A stretch of DNA of 64,000 nt from Exobasidium rhododendri (Eukaryota; Basidiomycota; Exobasidiomycetes; Exobasidiales; Exobasidiaceae): contig CP110631.1 in the NCBI GenBank assembly GCA_026210745.1, positions 3,410,001-3,474,000 of the forward strand, given 5' to 3'. The number at the start of each line of letters is the position of its first letter. The stretch's first letter is position 1. The notes under the pieces are model-generated. The model worked only from the letters and a program-made list of their open reading frames with translations, was not told the origin of the DNA and made no database searches. The position numbers and the translations under genes were made by a program. Shown piece by piece: positions 36,401 to 46,021 of the stretch.

Positions 36401-36931
36401 CCTTCTACTTTGATGACTGCACAACCTTCCTCATCATCCTTCTCGTCCACTTCTTCCGCGCCACCACCAGCAGAGGATGAAAGTCGGCCTAGCAAAGAGA
36501 CGATTTCAAGGCCAAAGATCCTTGGTAGACTCCGATCATTGAGAGCTTCGAGCAGTAGAGATTCTATATCGCAAGGCAGTCAAAGCTCCTGTCGAAGCAG
36601 CCAACTCGACGCTGCTTCGTTTGCTGATGAGAAGAAGGAAGGGGGTAGAGAAGGCCGTTCTCAAAGGTCGCTTTCCAAATTTTCGATTCTAGGCAATATG
36701 CCCCCTATACCGTCGTCGCAGAAGAATCCCTTTGCAGGACTAAGCCGTGAAAGTTCCATGTCGGATTCCTTTCAATCGGACGCCATTCATTCACCCATCT
36801 TACACCCTTCTACTCTTCAACACTACCAGAACCTGCATCAAGGTCATACTACCACAAATACATCCAAAGCATCGAAATTTTCTCGAAAGACTCGATTCAA
36901 CGAAAAGACCATTCCACGCACCTTGATGTAG
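33413..36931 (+). CDS. Sec2/Rabin8-domain protein (probable Rab GEF), 1172 aa
   Basis: Sec2 activates the Rab Sec4 on secretory vesicles through a long coiled coil. Single-exon CDS from ATG 33413. Residues about 465-530 (34803-34995) form a heptad-rich coil, LFSALQKAQQQLFQLEEDKK, followed by ELEESTESMFSEANEKVRVE. The latter matches the GEF signature of Sec2 (ELE-LT-SLFEEAN-MV) in spacing and most residues. The coil continues to about residue 600. The rest is disordered and Ser-rich, with an Asp run (about 35255-35285), Glu/Asp clusters and a Ser/Pro/Arg C-terminus. It is larger than yeast Sec2 (759 aa). A DLMKQKSGRDQTSEEI block upstream of the coil is of unknown meaning. Not certain: a generic coiled-coil protein could mimic the motif. 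Confidence 0.6.
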   Translation: MARLAKALPPDTHDAPSRQLSVNEKSAGKSQSSGTRLDLDTSLGRETSWSGGRRKTLHKEEEEDDDSIQTSGFSPYTDSFASLISQLEHNRRDSSSQGGVDVDSKLDSALKYNCGTSLTNRDTNNGQSITKARVRSRARYLNKLIHFSGKEQAKQFHSSLLLWQEVKGAGDDALMMMMIESQQQGEEGDMSVLLAQARSMAQSSTRASLEVVEDIRARSKISEGHCTSASTPEGALGKSFESSENDLENITRLDTDTGRAAPHSANEAQESQAIDQSDEGRETDTLRSALRFVIGCYDDLMKQKSGRDQTSEEIIASFASERGSGSQSSNFYQRAQQPRSRSRSILQALAKRNSINLNAIVYPSSQGSVIEADVDRSNELAGPSNRFGMAQVSPRLSQDLSYLQSGGLSARSSTASRVAHPRSRTSSTGRLSTPLWPRRRSDPNDLVSFESDTVGPSMHSDNATLFSALQKAQQQLFQLEEDKKRMEQELEESTESMFSEANEKVRVERVKSVSLEKQLEALQSSFVHQKELQMNDEHVGDNVEGGARNEEEAMMMAAVSQAARDTAEAEESEAEWKARCKDLQDRSDILEEALHNAIEILAAQKASNSKGNEDDDEDDDDDDLAWAITKGDVEHKEDEFQEKETKLTHCDHPLIEQSFLNSACSTSSVQEDASDDAASDGNSSFHSAGEEDEDEEEDDEECKVQITSIPQTASPRNSKVVSTSAFQHHKLDSKGQQDDGERKASMQAHVPADIDLGLVRLVTDRDGVQRKVIYVDGKANSLVSREHSNSPSHNLGSNGSEEVKCSSSSTDNDSASFTSSPHSSSSSEIRKSRRRSSNSSVHYATLPPQTPKPTFPLPALPSSIKCNHAKEDKEMKSDNPKPTVPSRTEIPTPSVPKKVAAAAMKRPLHSSSQSEVTSPTSLRPTAVLPAVSSWEEKPRPLPTTSGDLIDYSARRREGLKSYHHQDRKDEALPSINAAGNVDYAAPAYIHTHRPLLPSTLMTAQPSSSSFSSTSSAPPPAEDESRPSKETISRPKILGRLRSLRASSSRDSISQGSQSSCRSSQLDAASFADEKKEGGREGRSQRSLSKFSILGNMPPIPSSQKNPFAGLSRESSMSDSFQSDAIHSPILHPSTLQHYQNLHQGHTTTNTSKASKFSRKTRFNEKTIPRTLM

Positions 36932-37342
36932 CGCTTCGTTTTTCATTTCTCCTAATGTAGAATATATTTCCCTTGACCAGCAGTCCCATGTGTAATGTGA
37001 TCTCTTCTCCACCCTGTTCGGCACTCATTTAATCTTTCGCGACCTGATGACTTGCTCCCGAAAAGGCGCGCGTCAGATTACATAATCGCAGCAATCGCAG
37101 GATTCTAATTGTCGAACACGTGGAAACAGAGCGTCACCGCAGCTTTGATGGATTAGACCCAAGTATAAGCTTCCAAGGATCCCATAGCCAGGTCTACGTC
37201 GCTCCTTTACACGCAACAGCTTCTATCGTTACACGACAGGATCGATTGTAAGTAAGAGGAGATGATCATTTTGCACGGGTGAAGACGGCTTTATCCTGAC
37301 ACACGAACCGGTGTCTCTCTGTCTCTTATCTAGACTTTCAAA
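36932..37342. other. Intergenic region and leader of RPS0
   Basis: 411 bases between the Sec2-like stop and the RPS0 start. Its last part is a leader with an intron (37248-37333). Nothing else is recognised. Confidence 0.4.
37248..37333 (+). other. Probable 5' UTR intron of RPS0
   Basis: Donor GTAAGTAAG at 37248 and acceptor CTTATCTAG ending at 37333, nine bases before the ATG. Leader introns are common in fungal ribosomal protein genes. At 86 bases it seems too small for a normal C/D snoRNA. Confidence 0.65.
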
Positions 37343-38281
37343 ATGAGCAAAGTTCCATCAGTCTTGAACGCTACAGAGGACGACATGTCGCTCCTCTTGG
37401 CTGCTTCCACTCACATTGGTACCAGCAACTGCGAAAAGGCAATGGAACCTTACGTCTTTAAGAGGAGGCCCGACGGTATCCACCTCCTCAACCTAGGAAA
37501 GACATGGGAAAAGCTCGTCTTTGCCGCTCGTATCTTGGCCGCTATTGAAAACCCTGCCGACATCTGTGTTATTTCAGGACGAAATTACGGTCAACGAGCC
37601 GTTCTCAAGTACGCTGCCAACACTGGAGCTACTGCCATTGCTGGTCGATTTACTCCTGGTACATTCACCAATTACATTACTCGATCTTTCAAGGAGCCCC
37701 GAGTCATTGTCGTTACTGACCCCCGAGTAGACCATCAAGCTATCCGAGAGGCCAGCTACGTCAACATCCCCGTCATTGCCTTTTGCGACACCGATGCACC
37801 TCTTCGACACGTCGATGTTGCGATTCCCGGTAACAACAAGACAAAACATTCAATCGGATTGCTTTGGTGGTTACTGTGCCGAGAAGTCTTGCGACTTCGA
37901 GGAAGTGTACCCCGAACTCAAGATGGTTGGGGTGTCATGGTTGACATGTTCTTCTACCGTGATCCAGAAGAGGTGGAACGAGAGCAAGCCGATGCATTGG
38001 CTGCCAAGCAAGCTGCTGCTCAAGGTGTTGCCGGTCAAGAGGGTGGTGCCGAATTGGGTGCTCAAGATTACGCAGTAGAAGGCACAGCTGCCACTGGTGG
38101 ACTCAACCCAAGTCTGGCCGCGAACATTCCCACTGGTGAAGGAGTCGACTGGAGCGCTGATGGCCAGACTGTTCAAGACTGGGCTGCCGACAGTGGTCCA
38201 AGTTGGGAAGGTGCCGCACCTGCTGCATCTGCACCTGCTGCCACTGGAACAGCCCCTCAAGCTGGCTCTACATGGGACTAA
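37343..38281 (+). CDS. RPS0: 40S ribosomal protein uS2 (S0/SA), 312 aa
   Basis: Small-subunit protein needed for 18S rRNA maturation and mRNA exit-site structure. The intronless coding region begins [20 protein letters not shown]. The uS2 blocks follow: [85 protein letters not shown] and [18 protein letters not shown]. The C-terminal tail (residues about 215-312) is Ala/Gly/Gln-rich with repeated AAPAAS-like units and a Trp-Asp ending, the usual eukaryotic SA-type extension. The codon choice looks more biased than in neighbours, consistent with high expression. Confidence 0.97.
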   Translation: MSKVPSVLNATEDDMSLLLAASTHIGTSNCEKAMEPYVFKRRPDGIHLLNLGKTWEKLVFAARILAAIENPADICVISGRNYGQRAVLKYAANTGATAIAGRFTPGTFTNYITRSFKEPRVIVVTDPRVDHQAIREASYVNIPVIAFCDTDAPLRHVDVAIPGNNKTKHSIGLLWWLLCREVLRLRGSVPRTQDGWGVMVDMFFYRDPEEVEREQADALAAKQAAAQGVAGQEGGAELGAQDYAVEGTAATGGLNPSLAANIPTGEGVDWSADGQTVQDWAADSGPSWEGAAPAASAPAATGTAPQAGSTWD

Positions 38282-38833
38282 AAAAAGATGAAGGGAAAAG
38301 TAATAAGTGCTTCATGGAAAGATCGGGGTCGGTTCCTTCATCTGTATGATTACTTGCCAAGCGTTGTCTGGCCTCTATCATTCGGCTCTTTCGAGAGAAT
38401 GTACCCTTTAACTAGGTTACATGTGCTAGAGTCCCATATTCCGAAAGTGTAAAAACCCTCCTTTCTGTTTGCACTATACAATTTCTTCTTTGCGTTTAAG
38501 TCAAGACACTATCGCTGTGTCATGGAGATTGCTTGACTGAGATGTGCTTGCGAATGCAGTCTTAGTCATGGCGGCCAACAACGCTTTCTTCCTATGATGA
38601 ATAATTTTCTTCTGTTCTGCCCAAGCCGATCAATGGGTGTCTCGGCCGAAAAGCTGCCTGCTCATGCTCCGTGCGCGCGTCTCATGAGAAATCGACACAA
38701 ACCCAGCAGCGATCTATATCCCACGTAGATCCTTCCCTTCAGTTCCACTTCACTTCTAGCCTACGATTCTTCCCTTCCTCTTTCATTCTGACCAAGTTTT
38801 TTGCGGCTCTGTCGAAGGGGACTTGCTGTTGAG
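38282..38833. other. Intergenic region RPS0 / ARPC4
   Basis: 552 bases, tandem plus-strand genes. It contains AT-rich 3' sequence after RPS0 and a presumed ARPC4 promoter; no coding or RNA gene is recognised. Confidence 0.4.
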
Positions 38834-39858
38834 ATGAGTAACTCTCTGCGGCCTTATCTGCAATGTGTTCGATCGACTTTGACAGCCGCAATGACACTGG
38901 ACAACTTTGCCTCTCAAGAGGTGGAACGACACAACAAACCAGAAGTCGAGGCAGCTGCTTCAAAAGAAGTTCTCCTCACTCCCATCATCATCAGTCGAAA
39001 CGAGAATGAGAAAGTGCTGATTGAATCAAGTTTCAACAGCTTGAGACTCAGCATCAAGATAAAGCAAGCAGACGAGATTGAAAGGATTCTGGCACACAAA
39101 TTTACAAGATTCTTGATGCAACGAGCAGAAGCTTTCGTCATCTTGAGGAGGAAGGCAGTAAAGGTGAGTGCATTCGTTCTGTTCGCTTAAGCATATTTGC
39201 CCCAGCATGATCAAAGGAGAGGAATCGGGGCTTGAAATCAAACGTATTGTGGATCGGCTTACTCACATCTTCTCTCTGTCTCCGCCTCTTTCTTCTTCTT
39301 CTTCTTCTTCTTCTTCTTCTTCTTCTTCTTCTTCTTCTTCTTCTTCATCCTCTGACTCCTTCACATGCTGTCGCAACGATCTCTTGCAGGGTTACGATAT
39401 CTCATTCCTAATCACAAATTTCCATAGCGAGACTATGTTAAAGCACAAATTGGTAGACTTCATTATCCAGTGAGTGTGCGATTCTTGTTTGTCGAAAGCG
39501 AATCCTACTCATCAATATGAAATCGAATGGTGACTTCACTCTATAGGTTCATGGAGGAAGTGGACAAGGTGTGTGGTTGAAGAGATGAGCGTCTTGCTGA
39601 TTCTACTTACGCTGACCTCGGGCGAACCCCACCTTTCTCCTCTTTTCCGTGCGCTTAGGAGATTTCCGAGATGAAGCTCTCGCTGAATGCTCGAGCGAGA
39701 ATAGTAGCCGAAAGCTACCTGGGAACAGTGAGTCGGATCGACGGTGCTGTGAGGCCAGCTCAGAACGACCCGGGTCTTATACTCTGCCGTACCAGTTCGC
39801 ATGACCGGCCGGCCAAAGTAGAGGTCGTCAGCGCAGTAGCTCTCCTTACTAGATCTGA
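38834..39858 (+). CDS. ARC19: Arp2/3 complex subunit 4 (ARPC4/Arc19), 168 aa
   Basis: Core subunit of the actin-branching Arp2/3 complex. Exons are 38834-39163, 39390-39469, 39547-39568 (22 bases), 39659-39727 and probably 39853-39858. The protein starts [20 protein letters not shown] and has [38 protein letters not shown] and [14 protein letters not shown], ending near [14 protein letters not shown]. The first four exons give exactly 167 codons in phase 0. A GTGAGT donor (39728) and a strong acceptor CTCTCCTTACTAG (ending 39852) then join to ATC TGA, giving 168 aa, the standard ARPC4 length. Reading through instead adds about 107 unrelated residues and overlaps MED12. Intron 1 carries a (TTC)n repeat. 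Family identity is very secure; the last exon is inferred. Confidence 0.9.
39289..39348. repeat. (TTC)n microsatellite in ARPC4 intron 1
   Basis: About 19 tandem TTC/CTT units inside the first intron, upstream of its acceptor CTCTTGCAG; it doubles as an extended polypyrimidine tract. Confidence 0.93.
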
Positions 39859-39964
39859 AGTACAGGGGAAGCCGGTTCAGGAAGAAATTGTACAAAAAGA
39901 TCTATTGGCAGATGGTGGTGTAATGATACAATGGGATGGTGGAAGGTGCTTCGCCTTCTCTTTT

Positions 39965-42900
39965 TCACCGCTTCCTCGTTCGCTTCTTTGCTATTGGCTC
40001 CTCTTTCGATGGTGTGCTTGTCGGTGCGTCTCTACGCTTCTTCGCTGTTGACATGCTCGAGTTCGACACAGGGGTGGATGCGGCATCCGAAAGACTTGAC
40101 TCCAATCCACTCGCCAATTGGCCATCACCAGAGCTCTTGAATCTGGCTAGGCTCTTGCCCTGTCTCTTGACGTCTTCGTCCATCTCAAGATCGAGCAAGC
40201 CTCTGCGAATGTCTCTGGCATAGATTGTTTCTCCTCCCCACCCTAGACCATAGGACACTTCAGAGTCGACAGAGACTACATCAGATTCAGGCAATCGGTC
40301 ACTCGTCCTCTTCGCTTGAAACAATTCAAGCGAAATCGGTCCGCTGTTGGTGAACGGCAAGAAGTTCAAGCCAAGCTCGTCTTTTCGTGTACCATCTTCC
40401 GCTTCGATGGTATTATGCCATTCCCACGGCTTATCCGCAACGGGTAAATATGCTCCGTCAACGAAAGCAGTCTTACTGTCACTTGCCATAATCAAGGAAC
40501 TGGCCCTTGCCCCTGCTGCATGTAAGTACGACGAGGACGACGAGGTCAACGAAGTGGTGGTGGCGGTGCTGTTGTCGATGCACCGATTGAGTAGGAGAAG
40601 TACTCTAGAAGTAACGTCATCTTCGGCCATGACCTCTTGTATCAGAAGGATCATCGAGTCGATGGCGTTAGTATCATTCTGTATCACTTGCTGGACGTCT
40701 TGAGGCAGTTCTTGTACGAAGTACGATGCCACATCCAGTATCCGGACCACCGCGGCGTCTCTCGTTTGGTCAACTCCCGAAAGTGTCACTCCCAAGCGAA
40801 GCAGTGTGAAGAAAAGACTCGGCGCCAGCGCCCTAGTCGACGGAGTCCAGAGATTATCGAAGCGTAACAGGCAGCAGAGGATGGACAGTTGCACTCCGAG
40901 CCATTCCTCTACCTCCCCTTCTTCTTCTTCTTTTTCTTCTTCTACTCCTTCTCCTTCTTCTTCTTCGTCATCATCTTTCTCTTCTTCTTCTCCTTCTTTC
41001 TCTATTACAGTCTGCTCCTCCCGCCGACTACGTGACGCATCCAATGATTCACAAATCAAGGCAAGGATGGAAGTGGTGACACTAGACGTCGCTAGAGGAC
41101 ATCGAGTCGGACTGGCTTGTATCAACTGTAAAGTGTCGCTGATGCTGTCTACCATTTGCATCCTACTCGTCGCACCTTTATCGTCTCCTCTGAGTTCGTC
41201 GTAAATCTTCTTCAGCAGTTCTTCCGCAACAGTGGCGGCAAAAATCGTGCTTCTCGACTCTGACAACAAGGACAGCCCGTGCGACGGAAACAACAACCTA
41301 CTGAACCATCGGTGACCAACGGACAATCGAGCAATATTCTCTACTTTGGCTTGACTACGATTCTGCAGTCCACTTTCGACATGCTCCAAACGTTGAATGA
41401 AGAGGCTCAATTCGAGAATCTTTTCTCGATATTGCCATTCGTTGACTCCCTCTATGAACTTTTGATAATTGACCTCCAGAGGCGGAGAGCAGAGGATGCT
41501 GTTGCTGCTTTGTGGACATGTCAAGTCGACGATAATGTCATTCAGCATGCTGCCTCTTACTTTGTCTTGCAGGATCTTGGAAAGAGCAGGAAGGCCGTAG
41601 TGAAAGTAGATTTGCACGGTCTCGTCAAGACAGATGGCCTGTCTGATGCGAGGCAATTCTGTAGAGGAGAAGCGGCCCTCCAGGATAGCAAGACAGCTGA
41701 TGATCACGACCACGTCTTTCATGGTACCGGGGCTTAGAAAAGATGAACGCAAAGATCGAAGGGAGGCGACGATGGATGGATCGACGGGCTCTGAGTCTGC
41801 CAAGAGCATTCCTCGAAGCAGATCGATCGCTGCAAGCATCGAAGGTGTCACGCCACGATCTCTGGCAGTGCACGACTGCTCCAGACAAGGGATCACAAAG
41901 CACCGCAAGACACTCGTGGCAGAGAGAAGACCGGCTCGGACTAGATGAAGAATCACCAAAGACAGAGCTTTTTCCTTTCCCTGTGACTCCATCTCTTGGC
42001 TTTGCATGAAACATACAATGGCACTCTGCCAACCGGAGTTCCATTCTACTTTCGCAGATGCTGGAACAAGTTTCATCCAAGTGACCAGGCGCACCATTTG
42101 ATCTTCCCGTACCCTATTCTCCAGACTGCTCGAAGTGGCAGCAGCAACTGTAGCAACAGCCGCAAGAAGAACGCTGCATGCCAAGAAGTCTCCGTCCTGA
42201 TCAGCTCTGACTATCTGTGCCAAAACCTGAGTGGCCTGTGTGTGATCACCAAGGAGGAACAGAGTAGCAGATTCTTGCAATTGCCTTGCCACCTCCGTAT
42301 CCCCATGTTGCCGTGCGGTATTGGCCATTAATTGACTGTCGTGCAACGGAAAGGGCTCAATGAGCAGACGTTCCAGTAGAGGCAGTCTCATACTGATCCA
42401 CAACATTCGATACCCTTGAGCTACATCACGACAGGCAGACAGAAGTGAGGAATTGCTCTGATCTTTGCTGTCCAGCATGATCAAAATTAGTTCACAAAGA
42501 GAGTTGAAATCACCTGCCCTCGCCAGAAAGTCTGACACCTGCACAAAGCCGCTCGCCGTGAGGTGCTTGAAGCTCTTTGCTTGTCGAAAGTGCGTCATGA
42601 TCTGATCTTGAATCACTCTATATTGCACGAATCGAGAACTCGACCAGAAGTGACGCAAGGGCTCATCTTGCTTCCAAAGATTGCTGTTCTCCACAAAGGG
42701 CGACAAGGAGGCAGTTGGAGAGCAGGGGAACGCACTCCCAACTTCCTTCCAAGCTCTGCGTTGCATTGCATCTTCCCAAGATTCTCGGTTACGGTTTCCA
42801 TAGATGGCTACTCTCCTTTGATGTTCGAGTGAAGCTGACACAGAAGAAAGAGGCACCGATCGCATGATTTTGGCGTGAAGATATTCCGCTTGGTGGCTGT

Positions 42901-44844
42901 CTTTGTTCTCTCGAGAGCTGGTCGCAGTCAAACCTCTTGCTGTGAGTCGCTGTAAGTACTTCACATACGAAAAAGAACCCAGTCGGATCGCTTCCCCCAC
43001 AAGGCAAATGAGCGACGCTACATCGACTGATTCGATAGCAGCACTTTGGTTCGATCCGACGGGCCTGCTGTCCGCCTTGACGTGCATGGCAGACTCGACT
43101 TCCGAAATCCACTTGAGCAAGAAAGTATCCAGATCCATCCTGTGAAAGGATGTTTGAGATTTCTCCTTGCGGTTTGGGCGGGTAGTGCTGTGCTGAGAGA
43201 AGAGGGAAAGCAATTGTGCTCCGGCATAAGCACGGTATGATCCACTCCTCCAGACGGTAGTAGACCAGAGCAAGACGGTTCGCAGCTTGTCACTGCTGCT
43301 TTGCCTTCCAGCTCGAAAGATTTGGAAGAAGGCATCCTTCACTCCTGTCTGGATCCCTATTCCATCCAGGATAGCAATGTCGATTCGTCGTTCGTCGGCT
43401 GCCGATAATGACACTACATCAGGTGTGCTGGTCAACAAAGCAGAGAGCAGCTTCGAATTACGTCGAGTGATATGCAAGACCTTGTCCGTTGGAAGGCAGG
43501 AAGACATGAGTCTTGTGAGGAGATCGGAGTGTCTAGTCCATCGGGAAGGGTTTATTAGTGAGGTAGGCGCTCTTGAGGCGATTTGCTTTACAATCATTTC
43601 CATCTCCCGTCGCAGACCTTCACCAAAGTGACCTTGCTCCGTCGTCAAGGCTGCTTCTGCCAGCTTTGTGCAAAAGGTATTCAGAGCATAGTGCATGATC
43701 GTTGCATTTATGAACACAATTTCGACATACTCCTCAAATAGGGCCAAGAGAAATGAAATCTGGGCAATATTGGCAGTTCGGATCATGTCTAGTATTGATT
43801 TCATCGCAACTTGAGGATCAGTTAGGAGACGTTGAGTGAGTCCGCGAAGTAGTTCGACGCTGTACTGCCATTTGGTCACCCATCGTTGATGAAAGTCTTC
43901 CTCCAGAATGAGCAAAGTAGCGCCATCGTGCGAAAGGGAAGAAGAGAGAGAAGCCGACTTTGCCGTAACGTGAGTAGCAGATCGACCATTGCTGACAGCC
44001 GGAGGTGATGAAACGATCGGCGTAGCTGTGATGAAGCGGGGTGCGTTAAGCTCGAGGATCTGTTTTCTGAGCCAACCCATCAATACGTTTGTCCACTCAA
44101 CCGTGTAGCTGTTGGCATTGCTCTGACGAGCTCGGGAAGAAGTCTGCAGAGACGGTATTTCAGAACAATTCAGCACGTTCGTCCAAGCGTCAAACTTACC
44201 ACTTCACTTGATCCCACCACTCGGACAAACCAGATGGCTCGCTCGATTGTCACCGGTCGAGGTAGTTCCACGTCTTGATTGGCTTGAGCTTTCATTGCCG
44301 CCATAGCAAAGGAGAGGTTACCACCATTCCACAGCATCTCCAACATTCTTTCTCCTCGGTACCCATGTGGTACACTGCGAGCAAGCTTACGCAGTGGCAC
44401 ATCCGGATTGGCCAGCTCTTTGACATATGCAGCTAATTTGACTTCATTTAGCGTCACTCTCTGTGGTGGACGAAAATTCAGAGGGCCCGGACAAGTTCGA
44501 TGATTGGAGATGTCGACCTTTCGTAGAGTGACTTCGTGAAATAGCTCTCCTAATTCTTTCAGTAGTGTCTTTGCTTTAAGCCGATCAAATATCATATCGT
44601 GTGCCGAGAATGTCTCGTTTCCAACGCATTGCGGTATACTATACCCACTTCTAATCGATGACTCAGACAACTCATCCTCCGTTTGATTCGTTCTTGATGC
44701 GTAAAGGTCGGGTACCCCTATCGTCTTGGAGCCAGGGTGTAGTCGTGGTCTCCATGCTGGTCCTGCCAGATTGAATACATCTACTCTTTCCGTCTTCTCT
44801 GGCGAGGCAGCTCCTGCATCATTTAGTCTCACCGGGTCGTCCAT
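39965..44844 (-). CDS. MED12: Mediator kinase-module subunit Med12 (Srb8)
   Basis: Med12 bridges the CDK8 kinase module to core Mediator and activates CDK8/cyclin C. Exons are 44844 to about 44203 and 44143-39965; the 60-base intron has donor GTAAGT and acceptor CTCTGCAG. The first exon carries the Med12 signature: RPPQRVTLNEVKLAAYVKEL, then ANPDVPLRKLARSVPHGYRG, then IERAIWFVRVVGSSEV. The second exon encodes about 1390 residues of helical repeats with no recognised catalytic motif. It includes a strongly acidic Glu/Asp loop (complement of about 40905-41010) and ends in a Lys/Arg-rich tail (KKRTRKR) that could be a nuclear signal. The size, about 1600 aa, fits fungal Med12. It converges with ARPC4, leaving about 106 bases between stops if ARPC4 ends at 39858. 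Confidence 0.9.
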
Positions 44845-46021
44845 AGCAAGCTGTCACTTTGGATGAGATCGCTGCACTGCTGATGCTGACAACATTTCCT
44901 GCACGATGGTGGCCCGCCCACGAAGTGGAGTGAAAGCCGTCTTAATCGGAAGATCTATGCTGATCTTGTAGTCGTCCTCCTAGCTTCTTCCTACAGACCA
45001 ACCTCGAGGCTCTCCTTCGACTTTTGGCTCATCCCCGATTCCCACACTTGACTACGATAGAAACGTGTCTTAGTAGCGCGCTTAAATGCTGATTTCGAGT
45101 CGATAGAGAGACGCGGCACTACCGTCCATCAGACGGCAGATGCAGAGTATCCATTCAATCACCAAATTCTGGTCGTATGCGTCTAATTATGTGCCTGGTG
45201 TAAATCGACCGAAATTGAAATGTTTGGGAAAGCAATTTCCGGAAATAACTTCTCACTTCGTACGCTAGAGATATTGTATTTCCGAGTTCAAATGTCAGCA
45301 CTGATATGTGATAGAATTACGAGACCAGTCAATCAAATACAATCCAACTAGAGTACGTAGGGGATAGCCCCTTTCTTAATTGTGTAGTAATGTGGCATGG
45401 GCGCTATTGGCAAATCGTCCTTCAAATGGACCACCAACATTTGAAATGCTACAGGAAGCAGGTAGCAATACTAAATCATGCAATCGCTACTACGTCCGAA
45501 GCCAGACAAATTCTTGAGCAACTGGCAAGAAGGCACTTTCGACGAGAGCATATATCCCAGTCCAACGAAAGACTTCTTCCCATTTCAAAGTGCCGCAAGT
45601 CACCGTCGTCACCACTCCACTAGAACTTGTCAGCAGGCGATTCATCCCAATCCTCCTTTGCAGCAGTCGCCGTCTCTGGCTCTCGAGTTTGTACTGCTCA
45701 TATCGCACGCGCACTGACACGCAAGGGGGGAAAACAGGAGGTCAAGTTCTGCTGTGGGGAAATATAGGCGCATTCGTAAGAACGAAGACCACCACAAAAA
45801 AAGAAGGAGACTTGCTTACAGTCATATAGCATATCGCCACACCTCAAGGCCTAGCATCCGGCCTCGGGATCCAGATCGTCCACATCCTCACAAAGAAAGT
45901 TGTGGTCTTGTTCTCTGCCCTCTCAATCAATCGCAGCTACTTCTTGTGACCCCCAACGGAACAGTGACGAAGAAAAAAGTGTGTCGCCATCACAGCGCCT
46001 GCGCCGATCCATTTCCACACG
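44845..46021. other. 1.2-kb divergent promoter region MED12 / FPK1-like kinase
   Basis: No coding ORF with protein character. The middle (45150-45480) is AT-rich relative to its flanks. No RNA gene or repeat is recognised. It probably holds both promoters and a long kinase leader. Confidence 0.4.

Noticed and set aside
37248-37333. snoRNA in the RPS0 leader intron
   Set aside because: GATGAT and CTGA are only about 35 bases apart with no flanking stem; the intron is too short.
39536-39895. Antisense ORF of 119 codons over ARPC4 exons 3-5
   Set aside because: It is a shadow of the ARPC4 coding exons and introns; no recognisable domain and no ATG with support.
40806-41204. Ser-rich plus-strand ORF inside MED12
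   Set aside because: It is the complement of the MED12 Glu/Asp-rich loop (TTC/CTT repeats) and not an independent gene.
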